Assembly (NCBI GenBank): GCA_028288775.1
Contig: JAQGHP010000027.1
Coordinates: 1 to 13,680, forward strand
Origin: Phycisphaerales bacterium
Lineage (GTDB): Bacteria > Planctomycetota > Phycisphaerae > Tepidisphaerales > Tepidisphaeraceae
Length of the DNA: 13,680 bases
Reading direction: 5' to 3'
How positions within the stretch are numbered: the first letter of the stretch is position 1; the number at the start of each line of letters is the position of its first letter. Positions 1 to 6,739 of the stretch are shown one piece after another. The notes under the pieces are model-generated. The model made no database searches, was not told the DNA's origin, and saw only the letters and a program-made list of their open reading frames with translations. Made by a program: the position numbers and the translations under genes.

Positions 1-1019
1 GCCCGGCGGCGCAGGTGGGTTATTTCCTTACCGCACCGCGCAAGCTGACGAACCATATGTTTGTGGGCCCTGATTACTCCGTCGTGCCGCCGTGGCTTTT
101 CCCGCATCATCCGGGCGCGATTCGCGACGAAAAAGATCCGTCCCCCCTACACGGACTGGCGACGATTCACGAATGGCAGACGTTCGACTTGAAAGCCCGA
201 TGGGGTACGGACGAGTTCGAGAGCCGGGTCGCGCCGGGTACGAAGTTCCCGCCGCGTTGGGCGTCGGCGGAGGATCGCCGGGCCGCCCGAAAAATCGTGG
301 ACGACAATCTCGCGCTCCTGGCGGAAATGTCGAAGAAACGACTGATCCTGCAGCGCAACGGGTACAAGATCGGCGAAATGGTCGTACGGCGTCACGATGC
401 CGGGGGGATCGAGTTCGCCGTGCAGATGAAAAACGGGACCGACGGCCACGGCGTGCCCACCGGCTTCGACGTCGAGCGGCCCGTCTGGCTTCACGTGACC
501 GTCAAGGACTCGACCGGAAAAATCATCAAGGAGTCAGGCGACCTCGATCCCAACGGCGACGTTCGCGACCTCCAGTCGCAGTACGTGCATAACGGCCAGT
601 TGCCGCTGGATGAGGAATTATTGTCGCTCCAGGGCCACTTCGTGGTGCACATGCAGCACGGCTCCGAGCGGGAGCAGGTGCTGGCGACGAATTATTCGCC
701 CAGCCCTTTGCCGTTCCTGCGACCCGAGCGCATGTCTTCGATTTTGAAGGGCGGGCCGCAGGGGGCAAGAAAGCAAAAATATAATATCGAGCCGCTCGGC
801 GAACGATGGGCCACGTATCGCGTGGACAAGTCGCAGCTCACCGGCCACGGGCCGTACGTGGCGACCGTGCAACTCAAGACGGCGATGGTTCCCGTGAACC
901 TGGTCAACGAAGTGCAAGGCGTCGGATTTGATTACAACCTGAGCACGAAAACGGTAGTGGAGAATCTGGTCGCGGGGCATCGGGTGGTCTGGGAGCAGAG
1001 CATGGTCCTGGGCAATTGA
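1..1019 (+). CDS. C-terminal part of a probable multiheme c-type cytochrome family protein (5' truncated by window edge)
   Basis: The reading frame is open to the left edge, so the first GTG (15) is probably internal and the true start lies upstream. The visible ~339 residues include NHMFVGPDYSVVPP, FPHHPGA, DGHGVPTGFDVERPVWLHV and LDPNGDVRDL. This resembles the heme-free C-terminal region I associate with large periplasmic multiheme cytochromes, where an HxxPTG-like motif opens a beta-rich domain. No CxxCH heme-binding motif is present in the visible part, so any hemes would be upstream. Histidines such as those in FPHHPG could be distal ligands. It ends 39 nt before the beta-barrel gene, same strand, with no obvious terminator between, suggesting one operon. 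Family assignment is recognition from memory. A non-heme secreted protein of similar fold is possible. Confidence 0.5.
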   Translation, partial: PAAQVGYFLTAPRKLTNHMFVGPDYSVVPPWLFPHHPGAIRDEKDPSPLHGLATIHEWQTFDLKARWGTDEFESRVAPGTKFPPRWASAEDRRAARKIVDDNLALLAEMSKKRLILQRNGYKIGEMVVRRHDAGGIEFAVQMKNGTDGHGVPTGFDVERPVWLHVTVKDSTGKIIKESGDLDPNGDVRDLQSQYVHNGQLPLDEELLSLQGHFVVHMQHGSEREQVLATNYSPSPLPFLRPERMSSILKGGPQGARKQKYNIEPLGERWATYRVDKSQLTGHGPYVATVQLKTAMVPVNLVNEVQGVGFDYNLSTKTVVENLVAGHRVVWEQSMVLGN

Positions 1020-1058
1020 AGGATTTGGTGTATCGGCCATCCAGGAGATGCGAGCCGT

Positions 1059-2600
1059 ATGAGTGACTCCATCGTCCGCCCCCGCCGGCTCCTTTGGGGG
1101 GCGCTGGGCATTTTGCTTTTGGGATGCCCGCTCGCCGGAGCGCAGGACGGCGCGGATCCGATGCCCGCAACGCCCGTGCTTCCGGCTACGACGCAAGCGA
1201 CCGATCGTTCCGCGATCGAAAGGCCCGAGGCCGCCCCACCCTTGAATCCGTCGGTGGTCCCTCCCCGTCCGCCGCCGCTCATCGAGCTGGGAGATAAATT
1301 CTTCGGGACCGGCGCCTTGCAGCGCGGCTTCACCCTGCCGACCGGCGCAGTGTGGACGCCGAACTTCACCGTCTTTGGAACCTACCGTTCGGCGGTGCAG
1401 GCCTTTCACGATCCGCTTACCGAGTCCGGGCCGCTGGCCGCGGACTTCAAGGACAAGACCCGCTCGGAATGGGCCAATCGCCTCGACGTGTTCGGCAACC
1501 TTCAGCTTTCCGGGACCGAGCGGCTACTGGTGGGGCTGCGCCCGTTGGACGATGCCACCTTCGCCAAACCGGCGCAGGCGAAATACTTCGGATACCAGTT
1601 CAGTCCCGATACCACCGACGGCTGGGTCTACAAATTCAAGGCCGAGCCGACTACGCTTTTTTTCGAAGGCGACATCGGGCAGATTTTCCCGCGCCTCGAC
1701 CCGATGGGCACCAGCCCGTGGGACATCGGTTTTTCCGTCGGCCGCCAGCCCCTGCTCTATCAGGACGGCCTGCTTCTCGACGACGACATCGACGCCGTCG
1801 GCATCACCCGCAATACCATCCTTCCGCGCGGTGCGTCCAACGCACAGATCACCGCGCTCTACGGATGGGGCCAGATCAATCGCGGCGACGGCATCAACCA
1901 CGATGATCACCTGCTCCTGGGCCTTGTCTTCAACGCCGATTTCCGGCCGACGACATGGAACCTGGACCTGTTCTATGTCGGCGGCGACAGCGCCGTCTCC
2001 GGCGGCGCGTATGCCGGCCTCAGCGCGACCCAGCGCATCGGCGTGTTGAACACGACCTTCCGCCTTCTAGGCTCCAAGGCGCTCGGCCGCACGTCAGGCG
2101 GACCTGCAAGCGAAGTGTCGCAATTCGGCAACGGCTCGTCCGCGGTGGGGAACGGCGCGCTGCTGTTCAGCGAGATGTCCTATACCGTTCCCTATCGCAA
2201 TGACCTGGTCTACCTCGACACGTACTGGGGCATCGACCGTTTCACCTCCGCCGCCCGCGGCCCCGATCGCGGCGGCGCGCTGGGCCGGGTCGGAATCCTT
2301 TTCGCCGAGCAGCCCATCGGGCGCTTCGGGTCGGCCCTCAGCAGCGATCCGGAACGGTCGGCCGGATTTGCCCTGGGATACCAGGCCTTTCTCGATGCCG
2401 ACCGTCGCCGCCAGTTAATCTTCGAACTCGGCGGCCGGATCGGCACCGCAAACCCCTCCGCCGGTGCCCTGGCCACCGGCGCGCAGTACCAACAGGCGTT
2501 CGGCCAACACACGGTCCTGGAAGTCGGCGGTTTCGTCGCCCTGAACGAAAGCGAAGGCCTCGGCTACGGCGCACGGGTCGAAGTGCGATATGAGTTCTAG
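1059..2600 (+). CDS. Outer-membrane beta-barrel protein with signal peptide
   Basis: 513 residues. The ATG at 1059 follows a CCAGGAG ribosome-binding sequence at 1041-1047. The N-terminus has basic residues, a hydrophobic stretch (about residues 11-24) and AGA-QDG, a good signal peptidase I site. LLLGC just before it weakly resembles a lipobox, but a barrel argues against lipidation. A proline-rich linker (about 30-75) is followed by alternating hydrophobic/polar strands rich in Gly, Tyr and Asp turns to the end, and the chain finishes ...EVRYEF. A terminal phenylalanine on an amphipathic strand is the classic beta-signal of outer-membrane proteins. It is probably a porin-like barrel. Lying directly after a cytochrome-like gene, it could be the barrel partner of an electron conduit, but that is inference. 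I recognise no specific porin family. Confidence 0.75.
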   Translation: MSDSIVRPRRLLWGALGILLLGCPLAGAQDGADPMPATPVLPATTQATDRSAIERPEAAPPLNPSVVPPRPPPLIELGDKFFGTGALQRGFTLPTGAVWTPNFTVFGTYRSAVQAFHDPLTESGPLAADFKDKTRSEWANRLDVFGNLQLSGTERLLVGLRPLDDATFAKPAQAKYFGYQFSPDTTDGWVYKFKAEPTTLFFEGDIGQIFPRLDPMGTSPWDIGFSVGRQPLLYQDGLLLDDDIDAVGITRNTILPRGASNAQITALYGWGQINRGDGINHDDHLLLGLVFNADFRPTTWNLDLFYVGGDSAVSGGAYAGLSATQRIGVLNTTFRLLGSKALGRTSGGPASEVSQFGNGSSAVGNGALLFSEMSYTVPYRNDLVYLDTYWGIDRFTSAARGPDRGGALGRVGILFAEQPIGRFGSALSSDPERSAGFALGYQAFLDADRRRQLIFELGGRIGTANPSAGALATGAQYQQAFGQHTVLEVGGFVALNESEGLGYGARVEVRYEF

Positions 2601-2867
2601 TTCCGTCGTGTGGTTCTTTTACAGGGTAGGTGCCCACAGGCGGAAAGAAAAAGACACAGCCGGGGGCGGCTGTCGCGTGGTGCTGGAATGCCGAAACCAT
2701 AGGTTGAAAACCCATGCCACAAAAGATGGTGACACCCCAACGATGCAACGATGCACGGTGACCGCTACTTCTTGACACGCATGTTGCTATCCGTGACCAT
2801 CCGGTTTCCATGTTTTTGCCGGCTAACAGGTCGTCGATTATCCGTGCCAGCGGGTGGCGAGGGAAGC
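2601..2867. other. Intergenic spacer with hairpins
   Basis: This gap contains no convincing gene. A GC-rich hairpin has the arms ACAGCC (2656-2661) and GGCTGT (2668-2673); it could act as a terminator for the barrel gene, but no T-run follows. Around 2698-2716 an imperfect inverted repeat pairs CATAGGTT with AACCCATG (one G-T-type mismatch, 3-nt loop). Weak reading frames cover this stretch but carry no recognisable protein signal. Part of it may be a decayed dispersed repeat. The gap ends at the ribosome-binding site of the next gene. Confidence 0.4.
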
Positions 2868-4760
2868 ATGATGGGGATTGCTCGTAAATTGCTCGCGGGC
2901 GGCGCATTCATGTTGCTCCTCCAGATTGCCCTGGCGGCCGCGCCGGCATCGCAGGACGTCCTCCGATCCCCCGTTCCGGATGCAGCGGCGCAGGCGGCGG
3001 CCCAGAAGGTCGTGCGCGGACTGTTCAAAGCGGAGTATGCCCTGCATTCCGCCTCCGACCGGACGGCGCTTGCGGGAAAGCTGCTCAAAGCCGCTTCCGA
3101 AAGCGGGAAGGAACCGGCGACGCAGTACGTTCTGCTGCGCGAAGCCCGTGATCTCGGGCTGGCCGCGGGCGATCCAGATACGACCCTCCGTGCGGTCGAA
3201 GAATTGGCCGCGCACTTCGCCGTGGACGGCGGCGCGTTGCAACTGGAAACGCTGACGGGCCTGACGCGGCAGGCAAGCGGACCGGACGCGCTCTCGCTCG
3301 TGGCCGACGCGGCGATGGCGCTCGTCGAGAAGGCGGCCGCCGACTCCGATTACGACGCGGTCGCACGATTCTCCCCGATCGCCGAGATGGCGGCCGCGAA
3401 GACCCATTCGTCCACGGTCGCCCAGCACGTCCAATCCCGGCTCAAAGAGCTGAAAGATGCTCGTTTCGCGTTCGAACGGGTGAAATCCGCCGAGCAGGCG
3501 CTGGCCAAGGACCCGGACGATCCCGAAGCCAATGCCGCGGTGGGAAAGTATCTGTGGCTCCAGAAGCGCGACCTCGCCGCCGCCCTCCCTTCGTTGGCGA
3601 AAGGCTCGGACAAGGAGCTCAAAGCGCTCGCCGAGGGCGATCTGGCCGTCAAGTCATCGGACGATGTGGAGGCGGCCAGCGCGCGAGGCGATGCCTGGTG
3701 GCGGTATGCGGGCGCGCCGTCGGGCTCGGCGGTGAAGATCCCCGCCGAGCGCCGTGCGGCCTGGTGGTACGGACTTGCGTCCGCCCACGCATCGGGCCTG
3801 CGGAAAATCATGCTCGATAAGCGCATCGAGCAGGCCGAGACGGACGCGAAGGCCTATTCGACCAGGCACGTAGGCGGCACGTCGGACCCGGCCCGAATCA
3901 GGGGCCGCCGCGACGCCATCGAAAGACTGAGAACGACTCCGGTCGCCGAACACGCCTATAAGGGGGAACAACTTTTCGCGGCGTCTTTGAAACCGTACGA
4001 GTTCACGGGTTCCATTCAGTTTCCCGCGCCGGCGACGATTACCGTGGAAGCCGGCGCCGAGCTGCGCGGCGGCACTTTCGAGATGAAAGGCAATGGCCAC
4101 GTCATCGCCACGGGCACGAAGGAAAAGCCCGTGGTCTTCCGTCACATGACTTTCAACCAGGATCTCGGCGCCTCATTGAAGGCCGAATGGGCGATATTCG
4201 ATGATTGCCGATTCGTCAAGAACGGCGGGTGGTTCGCTTCGTATTCATCAAAGTGGCAGTTTACTTCCTGCGTATTGTACCGGTGCAAATTCTCTGAGCT
4301 CACCGAAGTGGATTACGGTTTTCAACTGGTCAACTGCGCCGTGATTTCCATGGACTGGCCGGAAATCAAGCACCCGCACGATAAAAATAAGGCTTTCAGC
4401 CACATCGAGGCCCTCCACGGGGAGTGGAACAAGATCTCCTCGTGTGAATTCATCGACTGCGCTGTGCCCCCGACCGTGGCTTGGTGCGCTGAATCCAGCA
4501 ATTTCCGCGGCTGCAAATTCATACCCGGCGAGGCCTTTGAATCGTTCAAGCCTTTGGAATGGGAGGCGTTCGTGACCGAAACGATCGGGCCCAAGGCCCA
4601 AAGCGTGTGGGCGTCTGTGCCACCCAAGCACGCCGCCGTAAAATTGGCCCCTGCGCCGGCTCCGTTCGCCACTCTCCCGCTCGACGGATTCGAATTATTC
4701 ATTCCCGAGTTGATTCCCGGTGACAACCCACGCGTGGTGAAAAGCCACTTCAGCCAGTGA
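2868..4760 (+). CDS. Secreted helical-repeat protein with C-terminal right-handed beta-helix-like domain
   Basis: 630 residues from the ATG at 2868 (a second ATG is at 2871); GAGGG at 2859-2863 is the likely ribosome-binding site. The frame is open further upstream to 2751 but that extension has no signal character, whereas starting here gives a clear signal peptide (residues 1-25, ending ALAAA). After RSPVPDAAAQ (33-42) comes a mainly alpha-helical region to about 355, with TPR-like segments such as DPDDPEANAAVGKYLW. From about 375 the protein becomes beta-rich (ITVEAGAELRGGTFEMKG) with repeated rungs ending in Cys: FDDCRF, FTSC, YRCKF, LVNC, ISSCEFIDC, FRGCKF. This is typical of a right-handed parallel beta-helix with a cysteine ladder. 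The N-terminal half is paralogous to the reverse-strand gene ending at 11872. Likely periplasmic or surface-located. Role unknown. Confidence 0.75.
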   Translation: MMGIARKLLAGGAFMLLLQIALAAAPASQDVLRSPVPDAAAQAAAQKVVRGLFKAEYALHSASDRTALAGKLLKAASESGKEPATQYVLLREARDLGLAAGDPDTTLRAVEELAAHFAVDGGALQLETLTGLTRQASGPDALSLVADAAMALVEKAAADSDYDAVARFSPIAEMAAAKTHSSTVAQHVQSRLKELKDARFAFERVKSAEQALAKDPDDPEANAAVGKYLWLQKRDLAAALPSLAKGSDKELKALAEGDLAVKSSDDVEAASARGDAWWRYAGAPSGSAVKIPAERRAAWWYGLASAHASGLRKIMLDKRIEQAETDAKAYSTRHVGGTSDPARIRGRRDAIERLRTTPVAEHAYKGEQLFAASLKPYEFTGSIQFPAPATITVEAGAELRGGTFEMKGNGHVIATGTKEKPVVFRHMTFNQDLGASLKAEWAIFDDCRFVKNGGWFASYSSKWQFTSCVLYRCKFSELTEVDYGFQLVNCAVISMDWPEIKHPHDKNKAFSHIEALHGEWNKISSCEFIDCAVPPTVAWCAESSNFRGCKFIPGEAFESFKPLEWEAFVTETIGPKAQSVWASVPPKHAAVKLAPAPAPFATLPLDGFELFIPELIPGDNPRVVKSHFSQ

Positions 4761-4855
4761 AGTCCATCTTGTTTGGGCAATTCGCCCCACGGGACGAAGT
4801 GACCCCGTACGATGGGCAGCTACGATCTATGTGCCACGCCCGATCGCTGCCCGAG

Positions 4856-4893
4856 GAAGAAAACGGGGACGCAGGAAGAAAACGGGGACGCAG
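4856..4893. repeat. Tandem direct repeat, 19-nt unit x2, with AACGGGGACGCAG core
   Basis: The unit GAAGAAAACGGGGACGCAG occurs twice, exactly and back to back, at 4856-4874 and 4875-4893. GGACGCAG at 4886-4893 can also pair with CTGCGTCC at 4909-4916 across a 15-nt T-rich loop to form a hairpin. The same core recurs as both arms of the palindrome at 9957-10016. Confidence 0.9.
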
Positions 4894-5074
4894 TTCGTTT
4901 TTAACTATCTGCGTCCTGCTTTGTCTCAACCCTTCGATTTCCACCAATTTCTTGCGGAGGCCGCTTTGAAAAACGCCGAGAAAATGGCCTCAGTTCGAAG
5001 CGTCCTGAGCGGGCGCAACAGAGGGTCGAGACAGAGCATCTGCGTCCCCGTTTCTGTTCCCCCGTTTCTGTTCC
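4861..5074. mobile_element. Putative small non-autonomous repeat element (REP/MITE-like) with 14-nt terminal inverted repeats
   Basis: AAACGGGGACGCAG (4861-4874, repeated at 4880-4893) is matched exactly in inverted orientation by CTGCGTCCCCGTTT (5040-5053). The right end is itself a tandem duplication: CCCGTTTCTGTTCC occurs at 5047-5060 and 5061-5074. The inside is about 150 nt with no recognisable gene. Palindromic GGGGAC-containing repeats are, from general knowledge, common in genomes that encode REP-associated tyrosine transposases (RAYT), which would act in trans. No such transposase is in the window, so the mobile origin is inferred from structure and recurrence. Confidence 0.5.
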
Positions 5075-5088
5075 GAAAAGGCAAAAGC

Positions 5089-5424
5089 ATGAGACTCCGC
5101 ATTTTCATGCTCGGTGTCGCGCTTTCGCTGACTCTGTGCATCGTCACGGGGGAGCGGTGGCTTTCTACATCGAGGATCAATATCGACAGCGATCCCACCG
5201 GGCCGGGAATTGTCCTCGTCCATTCCGTGCCTTGGCTCGGGTGGATGTGCGTGGTATTCGCGGTGACGACGGCCGGGTTGCTCTGGAGACTGGTGCATCG
5301 CATTCGGCTGTCGGACTTCCGCGAATACAAGGGCTTCTGCCAGTCCTGCGGCTACGATCTTCGCGCCACGTCGGACCAATGCCCGGAATGCGGGGCAATT
5401 CCAGACGACAATGGGGAGGCATGA
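5089..5424 (+). CDS. Two-TM zinc-ribbon protein, paralog 1 (short form)
   Basis: 111 residues. The start is set by the family N-terminus: MRLRIFMLGVALSLTLC matches the starts of the paralogs at 5421, 5969, 9167 and 9781, including the conserved Cys17 in the first membrane segment. A very short loop is followed by a second hydrophobic segment (about 49-67), a basic stretch, then the zinc ribbon CQSCGYDLRATSDQCPECG (84-102) with all four cysteines. By the positive-inside rule both termini are cytoplasmic. It differs from its paralogs in having almost no extracytoplasmic domain (about 25 residues), so it may be an internally deleted copy. Its stop overlaps the next start as ATGA. The only ribosome-binding sequence (AAAAGG, 5076-5080) belongs to the adjoining repeat element. 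Function unknown. Confidence 0.75.
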   Translation: MRLRIFMLGVALSLTLCIVTGERWLSTSRINIDSDPTGPGIVLVHSVPWLGWMCVVFAVTTAGLLWRLVHRIRLSDFREYKGFCQSCGYDLRATSDQCPECGAIPDDNGEA

Positions 5425-5972
5425 TCCGCCGCGTCTTTACCTTCCTGTCCGGGTTGTCGCTCCTGCTGTGCCTGGCAACGTGTGCGATGTGGGGGCGGAG
5501 CTATTCCTGTCACCCTTACGCCTCCGAATGCACGATCCGCGGAAAATGGGGGATTATGCTGCATCGAGGCAAGGTGTTCGCCATGTGGTCGAATGTTGTT
5601 TCGCCGCATGCGTATGACGACGCCGCCCATCCGCTTTTTTGGGGCGAGGACGATCTAAAGACTTCTCCCGACGTCTTCGGCGCGCCGTGGAGCCGACACT
5701 GGAAGTGGGGAAAATCCTACTACCATTGGACCGTCTTTCAATACGGGGCGGGCGGCCTCGGCGGAGCAATGGAGCACTGGCTGGCGTTCCCGGCCTGGCT
5801 GATCGCTTGTGCCACGCTGATCGCGCCGCTGTGGTGGTTACGACGCTGGCGGACGGCTTGGGTTACTCACCGCGATGGCCAATGCGCTCAATGCGGCTAC
5901 GACCTCCGCGCCACGCCGGATCGCTGCCCGGAATGCGGGGCTGTGCCATCGCGCCTGAAGGTGCGAACATGA
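5421..5972 (+). CDS. Two-TM zinc-ribbon protein, paralog 2
   Basis: 183 residues. MIRRVFTFLSGLSLLLCLAT forms a basic N-terminus plus first TM segment (about 5-24). Residues 25-118 are an aromatic-rich, probably extracytoplasmic domain with IMLHRGKVFAMW, a hydrophobic-G-K/R-hydrophobic pattern also seen in paralogs 3 and 4. The second TM is about 119-140 (FPAWLIACATLIAPLWWL), followed by RRWR and the zinc ribbon CAQCGYDLRATPDRCPECG (155-173). The start overlaps the previous stop (ATGA at 5421-5424), with GGGGAGG just upstream. Its own stop overlaps the next start (ATGA at 5969-5972). Translational coupling is likely. The zinc ribbon could bind protein or nucleic acid, but nothing in the sequence decides which. 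Confidence 0.8.
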   Translation: MIRRVFTFLSGLSLLLCLATCAMWGRSYSCHPYASECTIRGKWGIMLHRGKVFAMWSNVVSPHAYDDAAHPLFWGEDDLKTSPDVFGAPWSRHWKWGKSYYHWTVFQYGAGGLGGAMEHWLAFPAWLIACATLIAPLWWLRRWRTAWVTHRDGQCAQCGYDLRATPDRCPECGAVPSRLKVRT

Positions 5973-6526
5973 GACACCACGCCTTTAGTCTTGCCTCGGC
6001 CCTTTCGCTACTCCTCTGCGCTGCGACGTGCGCGCTATGGGTCCGCAGCACGGCCATGAAGACCGGTGACCGGTTGGGGTGGACGAAGGTGGCTGGCGAG
6101 CATGGACGGAGGGCGGAACTTTCTTCGGTGGACGGGCACATCGCCTATGTCCACGATACGGCCACGACCCCGTTCATCTCCGCGGGCTACGCCGATGCGC
6201 CGGGGGCGGGATGGGAGCACGGCGACCCTGAGTACATTGGTCACAAAATGGATGCTTATACTTACAACGACGAGGGAGACAGGCACGAATGGGGGCACCT
6301 GGGCGTCTACGTCGCGACATGGAACAACGGATGTATGCGCGTATCCGTGGAAGACGGGGTCCTCGCGTTAATCACAGCTCCGCTGCCGGCGCTGTGGATC
6401 ATCCTGCGCCTTCGATTGCTGTTTCGTCCAAAGCCCGGCTGCTGCCCAACCTGCGGGTACGACCTGTGCGCCACGCCCAACCGCTGCCCGGAGTGCGGGG
6501 CGGTGCCGGCTGATATACGGCCGTGA
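5969..6526 (+). CDS. Two-TM zinc-ribbon protein, paralog 3
   Basis: 185 residues. The frame is open further upstream, but MRHHAFSLASALSLLLCAAT aligns with the family start and the ATG overlaps the preceding stop; GAAGG at 5957-5961 gives a fitting ribosome-binding site. First TM about 5-24, then a hydrophilic middle domain (25-128) including LSSVDGHIAYVH, the family-typical hairpin-like pattern. Second TM about 129-147, a basic patch (RLRLLFRPK), then CPTCGYDLCATPNRCPECG (159-177). The usual R of DLRAT is replaced by C, adding a fifth cysteine inside the ribbon. It is the last of the three coupled genes; 213 nt separate it from the kinase gene. Confidence 0.8.
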   Translation: MRHHAFSLASALSLLLCAATCALWVRSTAMKTGDRLGWTKVAGEHGRRAELSSVDGHIAYVHDTATTPFISAGYADAPGAGWEHGDPEYIGHKMDAYTYNDEGDRHEWGHLGVYVATWNNGCMRVSVEDGVLALITAPLPALWIILRLRLLFRPKPGCCPTCGYDLCATPNRCPECGAVPADIRP

Positions 6527-6672
6527 TTTTCTGCCCTTCTCCATTTCGTACATGTTCATTTATGTTGACAGTTCGATCGATCGGTCGTCGGCGGTGCCTG
6601 TAAGGACGCGCATGGATTCCCAGGGGAGTTCGGGAGCGTGCGATGGCCGGCGGCCGATCTTCTTTTGCGCGG

Positions 6673-6700
6673 TTGCGTGACCGGGCAGGCGACGTATTAT
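6673..6700 (+). promoter_or_regulatory. Candidate sigma70-type promoter for the hybrid kinase gene
   Basis: TTGCGT (6673-6678) and TATTAT (6695-6700) are separated by 16 nt and lie 39 nt upstream of the kinase ATG, giving a predicted leader of about 33 nt that includes the AGGAAAG ribosome-binding site (6730-6736). A better -35 match (TTGACA, 6565-6570) has no -10 at the right distance. Judged by eye only. Confidence 0.35.
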
Positions 6701-6739
6701 GCCTCCCGCCCGTGCATGCCGGGGCCATGAGGAAAGTCG

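Larger units (their letters stand above)
4761..5088. other. Non-coding stretch holding a small repeat element
   Basis: The first ~95 nt have no recognisable feature apart from a short GGGC/GCCC hairpin near 4775-4788. From 4856 to about 5074 lies a set of direct and inverted repeats (annotated separately). The segment 4894-5039 between the arms shows no recognisable protein in any frame. The forward frame from 4831 runs through into the zinc-ribbon gene, but its upstream 86 residues are translated repeat and were excluded. The end of the element supplies AAAAGG (5076-5080), the only plausible ribosome-binding sequence for the gene at 5089. Confidence 0.6.

Noticed and set aside
1..1019. Heme-binding CxxCH motifs in the cytochrome-like fragment
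   Set aside because: None is present in the visible region, so the cytochrome call rests on resemblance of the C-terminal domain only.
618..1409. Reverse-strand open frame of 263 codons
   Set aside because: It overlaps both the cytochrome-like and barrel genes, and its translation is Arg-rich without motifs.
2751..2867. Upstream extension of the helical-repeat/beta-helix gene
   Set aside because: The extra residues lack signal character and would bury the obvious signal peptide. A ribosome-binding sequence precedes 2868.
4856..4893. Possible start of a CRISPR-like array
   Set aside because: There are only two head-to-tail copies with no spacers between them and no cas genes nearby.
4831..5088. 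Upstream extension of zinc-ribbon paralog 1
   Set aside because: The extension translates repeat DNA. The family N-terminus begins exactly at 5089.
6565..6593. TTGACA promoter for the kinase gene
   Set aside because: No -10 sequence is present at 16-18 nt. The 6673-6700 pair is better placed.
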